46,615 bases of DNA from CAZKCI01 sp964551475 (GCA_964551475.1 CAZKCI010000099.1:1-46615), one strand, 5' to 3'; positions 1-6,430 are shown, counted from the stretch's first letter. Numbers and translations are program-made. Notes: generated by a model from the letters alone, not told the origin.

Positions 1-16
1 GGCGGGGAAACGCTCC

Positions 17-1045
17 TCAGACGGGAAAGACCATGATGCTTGAGGTCTTGACGGCGAGGTAGACGGCGGCCCCCGGCTGGAGCTTCAGCTCCTCGACCGC
101 CTCCCGGGTGACCAGGACGAGGAAGGTGAGCCCCGCCCGGACCTCGACCTCCATGAGCTTCCCCTTTTCCCTCAGCGCGGCCACCGTCCCGAAGAGGACG
201 TTCCGGGCCGAGGAGACGAGCGGGGCGAGCGAAATGACGATCTCCTCGCTCCCCACGCCCGCCCAGGCGGGCCCGTCGCGGTCGGAGCTGACCCGAAGGC
301 GGAGCGGGCCGCTCTCGAACCGGCCGCCGCGCACGACCCCCTGAAAGAGGTTCCGCACTCCGAGAAATCGGGCCTGGGAAACGGTGGCGGGGAGGAAATC
401 GTCGCGCCGCCCGTTCCGGACAATCCCGCCGTTCTCCAGAAAGCTCACGGTGTCGGCGAAGGAGAAGCCCCGCGCGAGATCGTGGAGGCAGAGGACGATG
501 GTCCTCTTCTCGCTCTTCAGGCGGGCGATGATCCTCTCCACGATCCCCTCGCTCAGAGGATCCAGGTTCAGGAAGGGCTCGTCGAGAAGGACCGCCTCCG
601 GGCGGTAGATCAGGGCGCGGGCCAAGGCCAGGCGCTGGCCTTCCCCCCCGGAGAGAGTGAGAGCGTTTTGATCCGCCTTCCCGGAGAGACCGACCTCGGC
701 GAGCCACTCCCGGGCGGCCGCCGCCTCTCCCCCTCCTCCCCGCAGACGCAGGGGGAAGACGAGGTTCGCGCGGACCGAACCGTTCAGGAGAATCGGCTTC
801 TGGGGGAGAAAGCTGATCCGGCGGCGCAGGCGCAGCGAGGCGGGGGAAGCGGGTTGTCCGTCGTACGACACCGTTCCCGCCGAGGGGGCCAGCAGGAGGG
901 AGAGGATTTTCAGGAGCGTCGTCTTGCCCGCCCCGTTCGGACCGATGAGCAGAGCGAGCTCCCCCTCCCCGGCGGAGAAATCCACCCCGTCCAGAACCGA
1001 GGCGCCTCCGATCCGGCAGGCCACCCCTTTCGCCTCGATCCTCAC
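17..1045 (-). CDS. tupC: Tungstate ABC transporter, ATP-binding protein with C-terminal TOBE domain
   Basis: ATPase subunit that powers oxyanion import, acting at the inner face of the cytoplasmic membrane with the permease encoded just upstream. The 342-residue protein shows Walker A (GPNGAGKTT, about residues 36-44), the ABC signature (LSGGEGQRLALARA), Walker B (AVLLDEP) and the H-loop (LCLHD). After the roughly 230-residue ATPase domain comes a Mop/TOBE-like region of about 65 residues at the C-terminus (GTVAALREKGKLMEVEV onward), typical of molybdate/tungstate importers, which can bind the oxyanion and feed back on transport. The ATG overlaps the tupB stop by 4 nt (ATGA), so translation is probably coupled. 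Substrate tungstate rather than molybdate is inferred from the TupA-type binding protein in the operon. Confidence 0.9.
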   Translation of the reverse strand: MRIEAKGVACRIGGASVLDGVDFSAGEGELALLIGPNGAGKTTLLKILSLLLAPSAGTVSYDGQPASPASLRLRRRISFLPQKPILLNGSVRANLVFPLRLRGGGGEAAAAREWLAEVGLSGKADQNALTLSGGEGQRLALARALIYRPEAVLLDEPFLNLDPLSEGIVERIIARLKSEKRTIVLCLHDLARGFSFADTVSFLENGGIVRNGRRDDFLPATVSQARFLGVRNLFQGVVRGGRFESGPLRLRVSSDRDGPAWAGVGSEEIVISLAPLVSSARNVLFGTVAALREKGKLMEVEVRAGLTFLVLVTREAVEELKLQPGAAVYLAVKTSSIMVFPV

Positions 1046-1695
1046 TGAGCCCTCCTCCCCCCTCCCTGCAGAATCTGGAAGAAGACGTTGAGGGTGAGCG
1101 AGATGGCGAGCAGAATCAGCCCCAGGAGCAGCGAGGTTTCGAACTCGCCCCGCATCGTCCCCAGAGCGATGGAGGTGGTCATCACCCGGGTGTGGCCGCG
1201 GATATTTCCCCCCACCATCATCGTCATCCCGGTCTCGCCCAGCACACGGGAAAAGCCCATGACCAGGGCGGCCGTCATCCCGTAGCGCCCCTCCCGAAGC
1301 AGGGCGAGGAGGAGCTGGCGGCGGGAGGCGCCCAGGGCGAGAAGCTGGTCCTTGAGCGATCGGGAGAGAGAGGCGAAGGCGGAGAGAAAGAAAGCGGCGA
1401 GTATGGGAGCGGCCAGGAGGGCTTGGGCGATGACCATCGCGGAAGGCGTATAGAGAAGATCTAGCCCACCCAGAGGGCCGCGGCGGCTGAGCAGCAGGTA
1501 GACCACCAGACCGATGAAGACCGCCGGGAGGGAGAGAAAAGAGTTGAGGACGGCGATGACCGCCCGCCGCCCCCTAAACTCGCTCAACGCCAGGGCGAAG
1601 GCCGCCGGGAGAACGGCCAGCGCGGCCAGAGCCGTGGCCAGGAGCGAGACCCGGAGAGACAAGAGAACGACGGAGATGATTTCAATGCTGTCCAT
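1042..1695 (-). CDS. tupB: Tungstate ABC transporter, permease protein
   Basis: Membrane subunit of the importer, about 217 residues with 5-6 hydrophobic segments. It has the permease EAA-type loop (LLALGASRRQLLLALLREGRYG, roughly residues 118-139) that docks on the ATPase, and the VLGETGMTMMVGGNIRGHTR stretch characteristic of TupB/ModB-like permeases. I place the start at the ATG of MDSIEIISVV. A longer frame exists to 1746, but it begins at TTG inside a repeat and its extra 17 residues are not permease-like. No Shine-Dalgarno is obvious. It lies 148 nt downstream of tupA, with a large palindrome in the gap, and overlaps tupC by 4 nt. Confidence 0.9.
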   Translation of the reverse strand: MDSIEIISVVLLSLRVSLLATALAALAVLPAAFALALSEFRGRRAVIAVLNSFLSLPAVFIGLVVYLLLSRRGPLGGLDLLYTPSAMVIAQALLAAPILAAFFLSAFASLSRSLKDQLLALGASRRQLLLALLREGRYGMTAALVMGFSRVLGETGMTMMVGGNIRGHTRVMTTSIALGTMRGEFETSLLLGLILLAISLTLNVFFQILQGGGRRAQ

Positions 1696-1738
1696 GCATA
1701 CATGCAACGGTAAGCGCTGAACCGGGCGGAGGGTACCA

Positions 1739-1829
1739 CGGTTCAAGGTTCAACGGTTCACGGTTCAACGGTTGACGGCTGCCGGCGTTTTCCAACCGTT
1801 GAACCGTTGAACCCTTGAACCGTTGAACC
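1739..1829. repeat. Family C repeat: palindrome of GGTTCAAC/GGTTCAC units
   Basis: Left arm (1739-1778) is built of alternating 7-8 nt units GGTTCAAC and GGTTCAC. The right arm (1793-1829) is the reverse complement (CCGTTGAAC units). The two arms can fold into one long hairpin in the tupA-tupB intercistronic RNA. The same units occur at 20792-20826, 21211-21251 and 24150-24187; at 20.8 kb they bracket a gene, here they bracket only about 15 nt. Confidence 0.85.
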
Positions 1830-1843
1830 TATTCTTAACGCGT

Positions 1844-2662
1844 TTACGGTTTGCCTTCGATGAGGAAGAGCGCCTCCCCCGCTTTCTCCTTCCCGTAGGC
1901 GGCGATCATCTCCCGGGCCGGGGGCGAACGGAAGAACGCGACCAGCGCCGCCGCTTCCTCCTGCTTCAGGCCCGGGTTTTTCGCCGGGTTGATCGGGATG
2001 AGCGAGTAGGGGTTCAGGAGCAGATCGGATCCGCCGCTGATCAGGGGCGAAAGGTCGAGGTCGGCGCGATGGAAGAGAAAGGTGGCGTTGTCAGTCAGCG
2101 TGTAGGCGCCTTTCTGGGAAGCGATCCGCAGGGTCTCGATCATCCCCTGGCCGCTCTCCAGGTACCAATCTCCGGCCGGAGCGACGCCGGCCTTCTCCCA
2201 GAGGGATTTCTCCTTCTCGTGCGTCCCCGACTTGTCCCCGCGGGAGACGAAAGCGGATGACGCGGCGGCGATCTTCCGGAAGGCCTCCTCGGGCGACGAG
2301 CCTTTGATCCCCGCCGGGTCGGCGGAGGGCCCCGCGATCCAGAAATAGTTGAACATGACCGGGATCCGCTCCGTCCCGAACCCCTCGGAGACGAACGTCT
2401 CCTCGCTTTTCGGATCGTGGACGAAGACCAGGTCGGCGTTCCCCTCCCGGGCGATCCGCAGGGCCGCCCCCGTCCCCACCGCCACCACCTTGACCTTGAT
2501 CCCGCTCTCCCGCTCGAAAACGGGGAGCAGGGCCTCGAGCAGGCCTGAGTTTTCGACGCTGGTGGTGGTGGCCAGAGTCATCGTCCGTTCCGCCTTTTCC
2601 TGGGCCAGGGCCGCGGCGGAGAAAAAGACCATGGCTGCCGTCACGCAGATCACTTTTCTCAT
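1844..2662 (-). CDS. tupA: Tungstate-binding periplasmic protein
   Basis: Extracytoplasmic binding protein that captures tungstate and delivers it to TupB. About 272 residues: an N-terminal signal peptide ending near AAALAQ, then the TupA hallmark TLATTTSVENSGLL, with the TTTS anion-binding motif, and AVGTGAALRIAREGNADLVFVHDP. These place it in the COG2998-type family rather than ModA. The start is the ATG at 2660-2662: a GGAGGT at 2667-2672 sits 4-7 nt upstream. The in-frame GTG six bases further up lies inside that ribosome-binding site and is rejected. First gene of the tup operon, behind a riboswitch-like leader with a terminator. Confidence 0.92.
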   Translation of the reverse strand: MRKVICVTAAMVFFSAAALAQEKAERTMTLATTTSVENSGLLEALLPVFERESGIKVKVVAVGTGAALRIAREGNADLVFVHDPKSEETFVSEGFGTERIPVMFNYFWIAGPSADPAGIKGSSPEEAFRKIAAASSAFVSRGDKSGTHEKEKSLWEKAGVAPAGDWYLESGQGMIETLRIASQKGAYTLTDNATFLFHRADLDLSPLISGGSDLLLNPYSLIPINPAKNPGLKQEEAAALVAFFRSPPAREMIAAYGKEKAGEALFLIEGKP

Positions 2663-2740
2663 GCCCACCTCCTTTTGATTCGCTCCATCAGCGCAGGCTA
2701 AAGCCTGCGGTTACCAACCGCATTATCGCCGGACGGGAAT

Positions 2741-2773
2741 AAAAAAGACGGCGATCCCGGGGGGAAGGCCGTC
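2741..2773 (-). terminator. Intrinsic terminator (attenuator) in the tupA leader
   Basis: On the minus strand GACGGC (2773-2768) pairs with GCCGTC (2752-2747) around a 15-nt loop and is followed at once by six U (2746-2741). It stands about 80 nt before the tupA ATG and 12 nt after the riboswitch-like element, the usual place for a ligand-controlled attenuator. Confidence 0.75.
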
Positions 2774-2785
2774 CGCAATCCTTTG

Positions 2786-2885
2786 ATCTCCTTTCCAACC
2801 GCGGGAGGCGCGGCCGTTTCCAGCCGGACCCTGTCGTCCCGCATCCTTGCCGGGAGTGCCGGAGTAGGAGCACGGGATCGGAGAT
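2786..2885 (-). promoter_or_regulatory. Moco/Tuco-family riboswitch candidate upstream of tupABC
   Basis: The minus-strand leader has GCCUCCC (2809-2803), then a few bases, then GGAAAGGAG (2796-2788). This matches in order and spacing the 3' half of the molybdenum/tungsten-cofactor RNA that I recall from E. coli moaA (GCCUCCC, spacer, GGAAAGGUG). P1 would be AUCUCC (2885-2880) with GGAGAU (2791-2786), closing about 100 nt. Inside are a UCCCG/CGGGA helix (2877-2873 with 2841-2837) and a hairpin GGCUG-GAAA-CGGCC (2825-2812) with a GNRA loop just before GCCUCCC, as in the known fold. The downstream terminator and the tungstate transporter fit the role. A TAGAAT -10-like box lies at 2896-2891. 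The motif comparison is from memory; a covariance search was not possible. Confidence 0.72.
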
Positions 2886-2933
2886 TTAATATTCTACCCT
2901 GTCAATAACGCGGCGAAGCCTGGCTCCCTGACG

Positions 2934-2962
2934 GATCGGGGCGAGGACGCCCCTCCCACAGG
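2934..2962. repeat. Family B repeat half-element
   Basis: GATCGGGGCGAGGACGCCCC then TCCCACAGG: a GC-rich hairpin (GGGGCG with CGCCCC) ending in a TCCCAC tail. Related copies are at 27802-27863 and 28923-29007. The rest of 2886-3000 shows no gene. Confidence 0.6.
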
Positions 2963-3000
2963 CTCGCTAACGATGACCCGACTCGCCCCAGCCGGGCTCT

Positions 3001-3399
3001 TCAATCGATCGGTTCAAACCAGGCGTTCCCCGCCGAATCGATCCGGAGATAGCCGTCGATCTCCGCCCGGAAGGTGCTGGCGTCGTGGGCCACGCGGTGG
3101 TTGTCGATATAGAGTTCAGCCCGGGCCCGCCCGCATTCCGGCTCCACGCTGAGATAGAGGCGGGCGCCGCCGGTCTGGTGGAAGAAGTAAGACCAGGGGG
3201 GCAACTGGTCGTGCTGGACGCGGCGGTCGCCGTCGCGGTCGAAGTATTCCACCCGCATCTCGCAGAGGGGGGGCTCGTCTTCGAGGTCGGCCACGTATTT
3301 GAGGTCGGGCTCCCCTCCCTCGCCGCCGTCGGAGCAGGAGACAGCGGAGAGCAGGAGAACCAGCATTCCCGCGAGACCGAGATGACGATGAACGTCCAT
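3001..3399 (-). CDS. Small putative lipoprotein, unknown function
   Basis: 132 residues. The N-terminus (MDVHRHLGLAGMLVLLLSAVSCSDGG) is a lipoprotein signal with a lipobox-like AVSC, so Cys22 would be lipidated and the rest exported. The mature part is acidic and contains YFDRDGDRRVQHDQLP, an EF-hand-like DxDxD stretch near residue 54 that may bind calcium, followed by a beta-rich segment. I do not recognise the family. No ribosome-binding site is visible; a family D repeat begins 6 nt upstream of the ATG. The small basic gene at 3449-3544 lies just upstream. Confidence 0.6.
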   Translation of the reverse strand: MDVHRHLGLAGMLVLLLSAVSCSDGGEGGEPDLKYVADLEDEPPLCEMRVEYFDRDGDRRVQHDQLPPWSYFFHQTGGARLYLSVEPECGRARAELYIDNHRVAHDASTFRAEIDGYLRIDSAGNAWFEPID

Positions 3400-3404
3400 G
3401 CGAG

Positions 3405-3431
3405 CAGTGATCAGTAATCAGTGATTATCAG
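3405..3431. repeat. Family D repeat (CAGTGATCAGT units)
   Basis: CAGTGATCAGTAATCAGTGA followed by TTATCAG: near-palindromic units of CAGTGATCAG. A related copy lies at 3561-3605, on the other side of the 31-residue gene, and another at 29642-29670. Confidence 0.7.
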
Positions 3432-3448
3432 AAAACGGCAACTGGCGT

Positions 3449-3544
3449 TTACCGTTTCCGCCGACCCGAGCAGGGGCGGGCGCCGTGGTTGGCTTTCCTG
3501 ATCCTCTGCCAACCGCGTTTCCTGATTCTGTAGCGTCGAGCCAT
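3449..3544 (-). CDS. 31-residue highly basic small protein, possibly bL37-like ribosomal protein
   Basis: A complete small frame with an ATG at 3544-3542 and TAA at 3451-3449. It is preceded by a near-perfect Shine-Dalgarno AGGAGGT (3556-3550) five bases from the start. About half of the residues are Arg, Lys or His. It begins MARRYRIRKRGWQRI and has RKANHGARP at residues 16-24. The K-A-N-H-G-x-R-P string is, as far as I recall, the signature of the very short actinobacterial large-subunit protein bL37. Length, charge and the ribosome-binding site support a real, well-translated gene, perhaps a ribosomal or RNA-binding peptide. A candidate promoter lies at 3589-3616. The family assignment rests on memory of a short motif and is tentative; the coding call is firmer. 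Confidence 0.6.
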   Translation of the reverse strand: MARRYRIRKRGWQRIRKANHGARPCSGRRKR

Positions 3545-3560
3545 GGGGGACCTCCTGTGT

Positions 3561-3605
3561 CCAGTGATCAGTGGCCTGTCGTCTGTAATCTATAATCTAT
3601 GATCC
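3561..3605. repeat. Family D-type repeat with AATCTAT units
   Basis: CCAGTGATCAGTGG followed by TAATCTATAATCTATGATCC. The first part repeats the units at 3405-3431, so the small basic gene sits between two copies. The AT-rich second part supplies the candidate -10 box for that gene. Confidence 0.6.
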
Positions 3606-3616
3606 GATTTCCGCAA
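3589..3616 (-). promoter_or_regulatory. Candidate sigma-70 promoter for the small basic gene
   Basis: On the minus strand TTGCGG (3616-3611), a 16-nt spacer, then TATAGA (3594-3589), about 45 nt before the ATG at 3544. Four of six matches in each hexamer. Confidence 0.4.
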
Positions 3617-3619
3617 CTT

Positions 3620-4078
3620 CTATTTAGCTTGGCCGACTTCTCTCCCCGGGACCGCGGGACTCACCGTCACGCGGAATTGAGCTTCCCGCGCGGGGGGTTT
3701 TGACTTTTCCCACGGCCGGATGTAGCGGAGACCGATCGCGGCCTCGCCCGCCGCCGCCGCCTCAAACCTCCAGTATTCCCGGCCTCCGGAACCGATCCGC
3801 TGGGGAGGCGTGGCCATGTATTCGGAGGAGATCAGCTTCACGACCGCGCTGTCCGGCGCCGCCGCCAGTTCCCAGCGGTAACCGGTGGTCCGGTTCGATT
3901 CCAGAACCAGGACAAAAACGCTCCCGGCGGACGCCTGGATCGGCGTCCCGGGATCGGTGTATTCGGGCACGGGCATGGCCGGTCTTTCTCCGCAACCGCT
4001 CTCCGCCGCGATGCTCGCGACGGGCAGAGCCGCGCAGACTACCGCGAGTCTCCAGGCTATGGCAAGCACATTATCCAT
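3620..4078 (-). CDS. Chagasin-like (I42 family) cysteine protease inhibitor, exported
   Basis: 152 residues from the ATG at 4078. The N-terminus (DNVLAIAWRLAVVCAALPVA) is a signal sequence; SGCG at residues 27-30 could be a lipidation site. The mature domain has the three loops of chagasin inhibitors in order: N-R-T-T-G-Y (residues 62-67, consensus NPTTGY), G-S-G-G (96-99) and R-P-W-E (121-124). In the family these loops wedge into the active site of papain-like proteases. The domain length of about 110 residues is normal. I see no papain-like protease nearby, so the target may be foreign or encoded elsewhere. A longer frame reaching 4180 runs into the repeat element upstream, so I prefer the Met at the signal peptide. 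No clear ribosome-binding site. Confidence 0.82.
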   Translation of the reverse strand: MDNVLAIAWRLAVVCAALPVASIAAESGCGERPAMPVPEYTDPGTPIQASAGSVFVLVLESNRTTGYRWELAAAPDSAVVKLISSEYMATPPQRIGSGGREYWRFEAAAAGEAAIGLRYIRPWEKSKPPAREAQFRVTVSPAVPGREVGQAK

Positions 4079-4082
4079 GTGG

Positions 4083-4295
4083 ACTACGAATTGCGCGAAT
4101 TCAAACTGCGAATTACGCGAAGTATCCTGGTTTTGGCTCGGCTGAAGATTTCCCGAATTTTCACGCTTGCGCGCAGGCACAAATTAGCACGAATGACAAG
4201 AGCTGCGCGGAATGCCGAACTATCTCGGAAATTCACGCCAGTTCGGAGATATCATTTTTTAGGCCGAGCCGAGCCGAATTCGCGTAATTCGTAGT
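4083..4295. mobile_element. MITE-like element with 20-bp terminal inverted repeats
   Basis: Left end ACTACGAATTGCGCGAATTC (4083-4102) and right end, read on the minus strand, ACTACGAATTACGCGAATTC (4295-4276): 19 of 20 bases match. A further CGAATTACGCGAA lies inside the left part. The 213-bp interior has no credible gene. It exactly fills the gap between the inhibitor gene and the zinc-ribbon lipoprotein gene, whose stop codon abuts the right end. No target-site duplication was established. Confidence 0.6.
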
Positions 4296-4685
4296 TTATT
4301 TTTTGGCCAGGTCGGCGGAGCAGTGCGGGCAGCGGTCGGCGCTCGCCCGGACCGGAGACCGGCAGACCCGGCAACGGGGTCGAAAATCCGGTCCGGCGGC
4401 GATCAGCGCCCAGCCCACCGGCCCGGCGAGAAGTCCGAAAATAAACCCCGCCCCCCGACGCCCCTTGTTTTCTCCGATTGCCGTTCCGACCAAGCCGCTG
4501 AGGAGAAAAGCCAGACCCCAGGGGAGAAGCGAGAGCATTTTCGGGAGCGCCCGGACAGGCGCGGACACCGCCGGCGGTGACGGAGGCGGGACGGGAGGCG
4601 GCGCGGGCGGAGGGAGGGAGGCGATGCGGCAGGAGGAAAGCGCCAGGCCGGCCAGCAAAAGCAGGATGGAGAAGGCTCTTCTCAC
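4296..4685 (-). CDS. Lipoprotein with membrane segments and C-terminal zinc ribbon
   Basis: 129 residues, starting with GTG in a GTGA overlap with the upstream WG-repeat gene. A lipoprotein signal (MRRAFSILLLLAGLALSSC, lipobox LSSC) is followed by a proline-rich linker (PPPAPPPVPPPSPP), two hydrophobic segments around residues 50-65 and 80-98, and a C-terminal CxxC...CxxC zinc ribbon (CRVCRSPV, then CPHC) of the zinc-ribbon-domain type found at the ends of bacterial membrane proteins. The mixture is odd: a lipidated N-terminus outside, with a ribbon that is normally cytoplasmic. The first hydrophobic stretch may instead be a plain transmembrane helix. Function unknown. Third gene of a tight minus-strand operon. 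Confidence 0.65.
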   Translation of the reverse strand: MRRAFSILLLLAGLALSSCRIASLPPPAPPPVPPPSPPAVSAPVRALPKMLSLLPWGLAFLLSGLVGTAIGENKGRRGAGFIFGLLAGPVGWALIAAGPDFRPRCRVCRSPVRASADRCPHCSADLAKK

Positions 4686-5404
4686 CGCGTCGCCGCGCTC
4701 GTGGTCCCGTTCTGGCGGAGACCGGTCCGGTTCCCCACCAGCGTTCCCGTCTTATCCACATAACCCCGCCAGACCCCGCCCCGCCAGTCGTTGATCTCCA
4801 CCCGGGCCAGACCGTCCCGGAACTCCCGCGCCTGATCGAAGACCGTCCGGATCACCAGCGTCCCCGGGCGGTCGATATAGCCCCACTGGGAACCGCTCCT
4901 CACCGCCGCCATGCCTTCCGAAAACGGCCGGGCGGCTTCGTAACGCGGGGGTATCGCCATCGTCCCGTCCCGCCCGACATAGCCGAACCGACCCTGCTCT
5001 CGCACCGCCGCCAGCTCCTCGGAGAACTCCATCGCTTTCTCGAAACGGGGCGCGATGATCGGCGTACCCGAACGGTCGATGTAGCCATAGAGTCCTCCGA
5101 CGCTGACCGCCGCCAGACCTTCGGAAAAGGGGCGGGCTTCGTTAAACCGCGGGGTGATGACAAAAGCTCCCGTCCGATCGATATACCCCCACCATCCGAA
5201 GACGCGGAGAGCGGCCGGCGCCAACCCCTGGGAAAAATCGCCGACCAGCTCAAATTGGGGCGGGATCACCGTCGCTCCGGCCGCATCGACAAACCCCCAT
5301 TTCCCGTTCTGGAAAAAGGGGGCCGGTTCCGGGTTGTCCCCGGCGCGGAGAGAACGAGAGGACAGCGCCCCCAGCAAACAGATCGCCAGAAGACCGATTT
5401 TCAT
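4682..5404 (-). CDS. Exported WG-repeat protein
   Basis: 240 residues. Signal peptide MKIGLLAICLLGALSSRSLRA, then five to six WG (KWGYID-type) repeats of about 35-45 residues: KWGFVDAAG, WWGYIDRTG, LYGYIDRSG, RFGYVGRDG, QWGYIDRPG and VWRGYVDKTG, each followed by a (V/I)I-x-P-x-(F/Y)-x-x-A-x-x-F-S-x-G-L-A-x-V stretch. WG repeats form beta-propeller-like surfaces; their ligands are mostly unknown. The start overlaps the upstream P-loop gene by 4 nt (ATGA) and the stop overlaps the next gene by 4 nt, so the three are one translation-coupled unit. Confidence 0.85.
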   Translation of the reverse strand: MKIGLLAICLLGALSSRSLRAGDNPEPAPFFQNGKWGFVDAAGATVIPPQFELVGDFSQGLAPAALRVFGWWGYIDRTGAFVITPRFNEARPFSEGLAAVSVGGLYGYIDRSGTPIIAPRFEKAMEFSEELAAVREQGRFGYVGRDGTMAIPPRYEAARPFSEGMAAVRSGSQWGYIDRPGTLVIRTVFDQAREFRDGLARVEINDWRGGVWRGYVDKTGTLVGNRTGLRQNGTTSAATR

Positions 5405-6018
5405 CCGTTGATCCCCAAATCCTGATCGCGCAGGCGGGAGTCGCCGATCATCTCCCGCAGGAAAGCCATCACCAGGCCGGTCCGCCGGTCCAGGTTTCCC
5501 CCGATCTCGATCTTTTTCCCCGGGTAATCCCGCCAGGACCGCTCCAGCCGGCGCTCGATGTCGACCTGGAACTCCTCGTTGTCCGAGCGCACACCGTCCG
5601 CCATCCCCCGATTCCGGCTCAGACGCAGATGATCCTCCAGACGAATAAAAACCAGCAGGGAGTAGGTCGTCTCCCAGGCGCGGGTGGCGCTCCGGATCAG
5701 CTCATAAATCCGGCTGTCGACGTATCCCTTCTCCGCCCCCCGCTCGGCGAAGATGGTGTTGTCGAAGACACTGCGGTCGCAGAGAAGAAAGTCAGGGAGG
5801 GATTCCACCCGCTCCAGCTCCATCCGGATCTGTTCCCTCATGATCCAGTACTGTCCCCGGGTCACCGACCCCCGTTCGTTGATGTCGTAGGGACAGAGCC
5901 GGGAGAGCTCGGGAACCATCTCGACCTGGAAAGCCCGGTACTTGAGCTCGCTGAAGAGCCGATGGAGGAAGGTGGTCTTGCCCACACCGAAGGTCCCGAT
6001 GACAGCGATCTTATGCAT
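5401..6018 (-). CDS. P-loop NTPase/kinase-like protein (AAA_28 type)
   Basis: 205 residues. Walker A is at the very N-terminus (G-T-F-G-V-G-K-T-T, residues 8-16) and a possible Walker B near DFLLCDRS (about residue 77). The order of motifs (P-loop, VPELSR, LLCDRSVFDN, then FIRLEDHLR) resembles the AAA_28/NadR-like nucleotide kinase group, which phosphorylates small molecules or acts as a nucleotide-dependent switch. No signal peptide: cytoplasmic. It is first in a coupled trio with a WG-repeat secreted protein and a zinc-ribbon lipoprotein. How a cytoplasmic kinase serves exported partners is not clear. ATG at 6018 with only a weak ribosome-binding site. Confidence 0.75.
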   Translation of the reverse strand: MHKIAVIGTFGVGKTTFLHRLFSELKYRAFQVEMVPELSRLCPYDINERGSVTRGQYWIMREQIRMELERVESLPDFLLCDRSVFDNTIFAERGAEKGYVDSRIYELIRSATRAWETTYSLLVFIRLEDHLRLSRNRGMADGVRSDNEEFQVDIERRLERSWRDYPGKKIEIGGNLDRRTGLVMAFLREMIGDSRLRDQDLGING

Positions 6019-6103
6019 GCCCGTCCGCGAATGAAGGCTTACCCCTTAATGCCGGAAGATATACTCAAGAATAGCACGTCAAATCCGAAATTCGAATCTC
6101 ATT

Positions 6104-6139
6104 AAAAACGGCGCCCCGACGGTTGAACCGTCGGGGCGC
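6104..6139 (-). terminator. Intrinsic terminator after the small lysine-rich gene
   Basis: Twelve-pair stem GCGCCCCGACGG / CCGTCGGGGCGC (6111-6139) with a 5-nt loop, followed on the minus strand by CGUUUUU (6110-6104). A strong terminator ending the unit that starts near 6480. Confidence 0.9.
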
Positions 6140-6172
6140 GCGTGCCTTTCGGCGATGCTGATGGAGAGAAGC

Positions 6173-6430
6173 TTATTTCTTTCCCTTCTTCCCCTTCTTG
6201 GCCTTCCGCCCGCCGCTGACCATCTTGGCGCGGGAGACATCGCCCTGCTTGTCGAGGAAGTAGAGGAAACCGGACGCCTTCTTGACGCCGGCCTTGGCTA
6301 CCTTCTGGGGCTTCCCGCCCTTCTTGCCGCCGCGCGCCATCTTGGCCCGGGAGACGTCCCCCTGCTTATCGATGAAATAGAGAAAACCCTCTTCCCTCTT
6401 CACTCCCATCTTAGCAACTTTCTCCGCCAT
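6173..6430 (-). CDS. Small basic protein with duplicated GFLYFxDKQGDVSRAKM motif
   Basis: 85 residues from the ATG at 6430, which has AAAGGAGG about 8 nt upstream. Two tandem copies of a roughly 30-residue unit: VAKMGVKREEGFLYFIDKQG then DVSRAKMARGG, and VAKAGVKKASGFLYFLDKQG then DVSRAKMVSGG. It ends in a lysine-rich tail (KAKKGKKGKK). The unit could be a small beta-hairpin domain; the charge suggests binding to nucleic acid or another anion. I have an impression of similar short hypothetical proteins in uncultivated phyla but know no function. Its own promoter (6487-6515) and strong terminator make it a well-expressed single-gene unit. Confidence 0.75.
   Translation of the reverse strand: MAEKVAKMGVKREEGFLYFIDKQGDVSRAKMARGGKKGGKPQKVAKAGVKKASGFLYFLDKQGDVSRAKMVSGGRKAKKGKKGKK

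Noticed and set aside
2688..2873. 61-residue open frame in the tupA leader
   Set aside because: It overlaps the terminator and the riboswitch-like element, has no ribosome-binding site and no protein-like composition.
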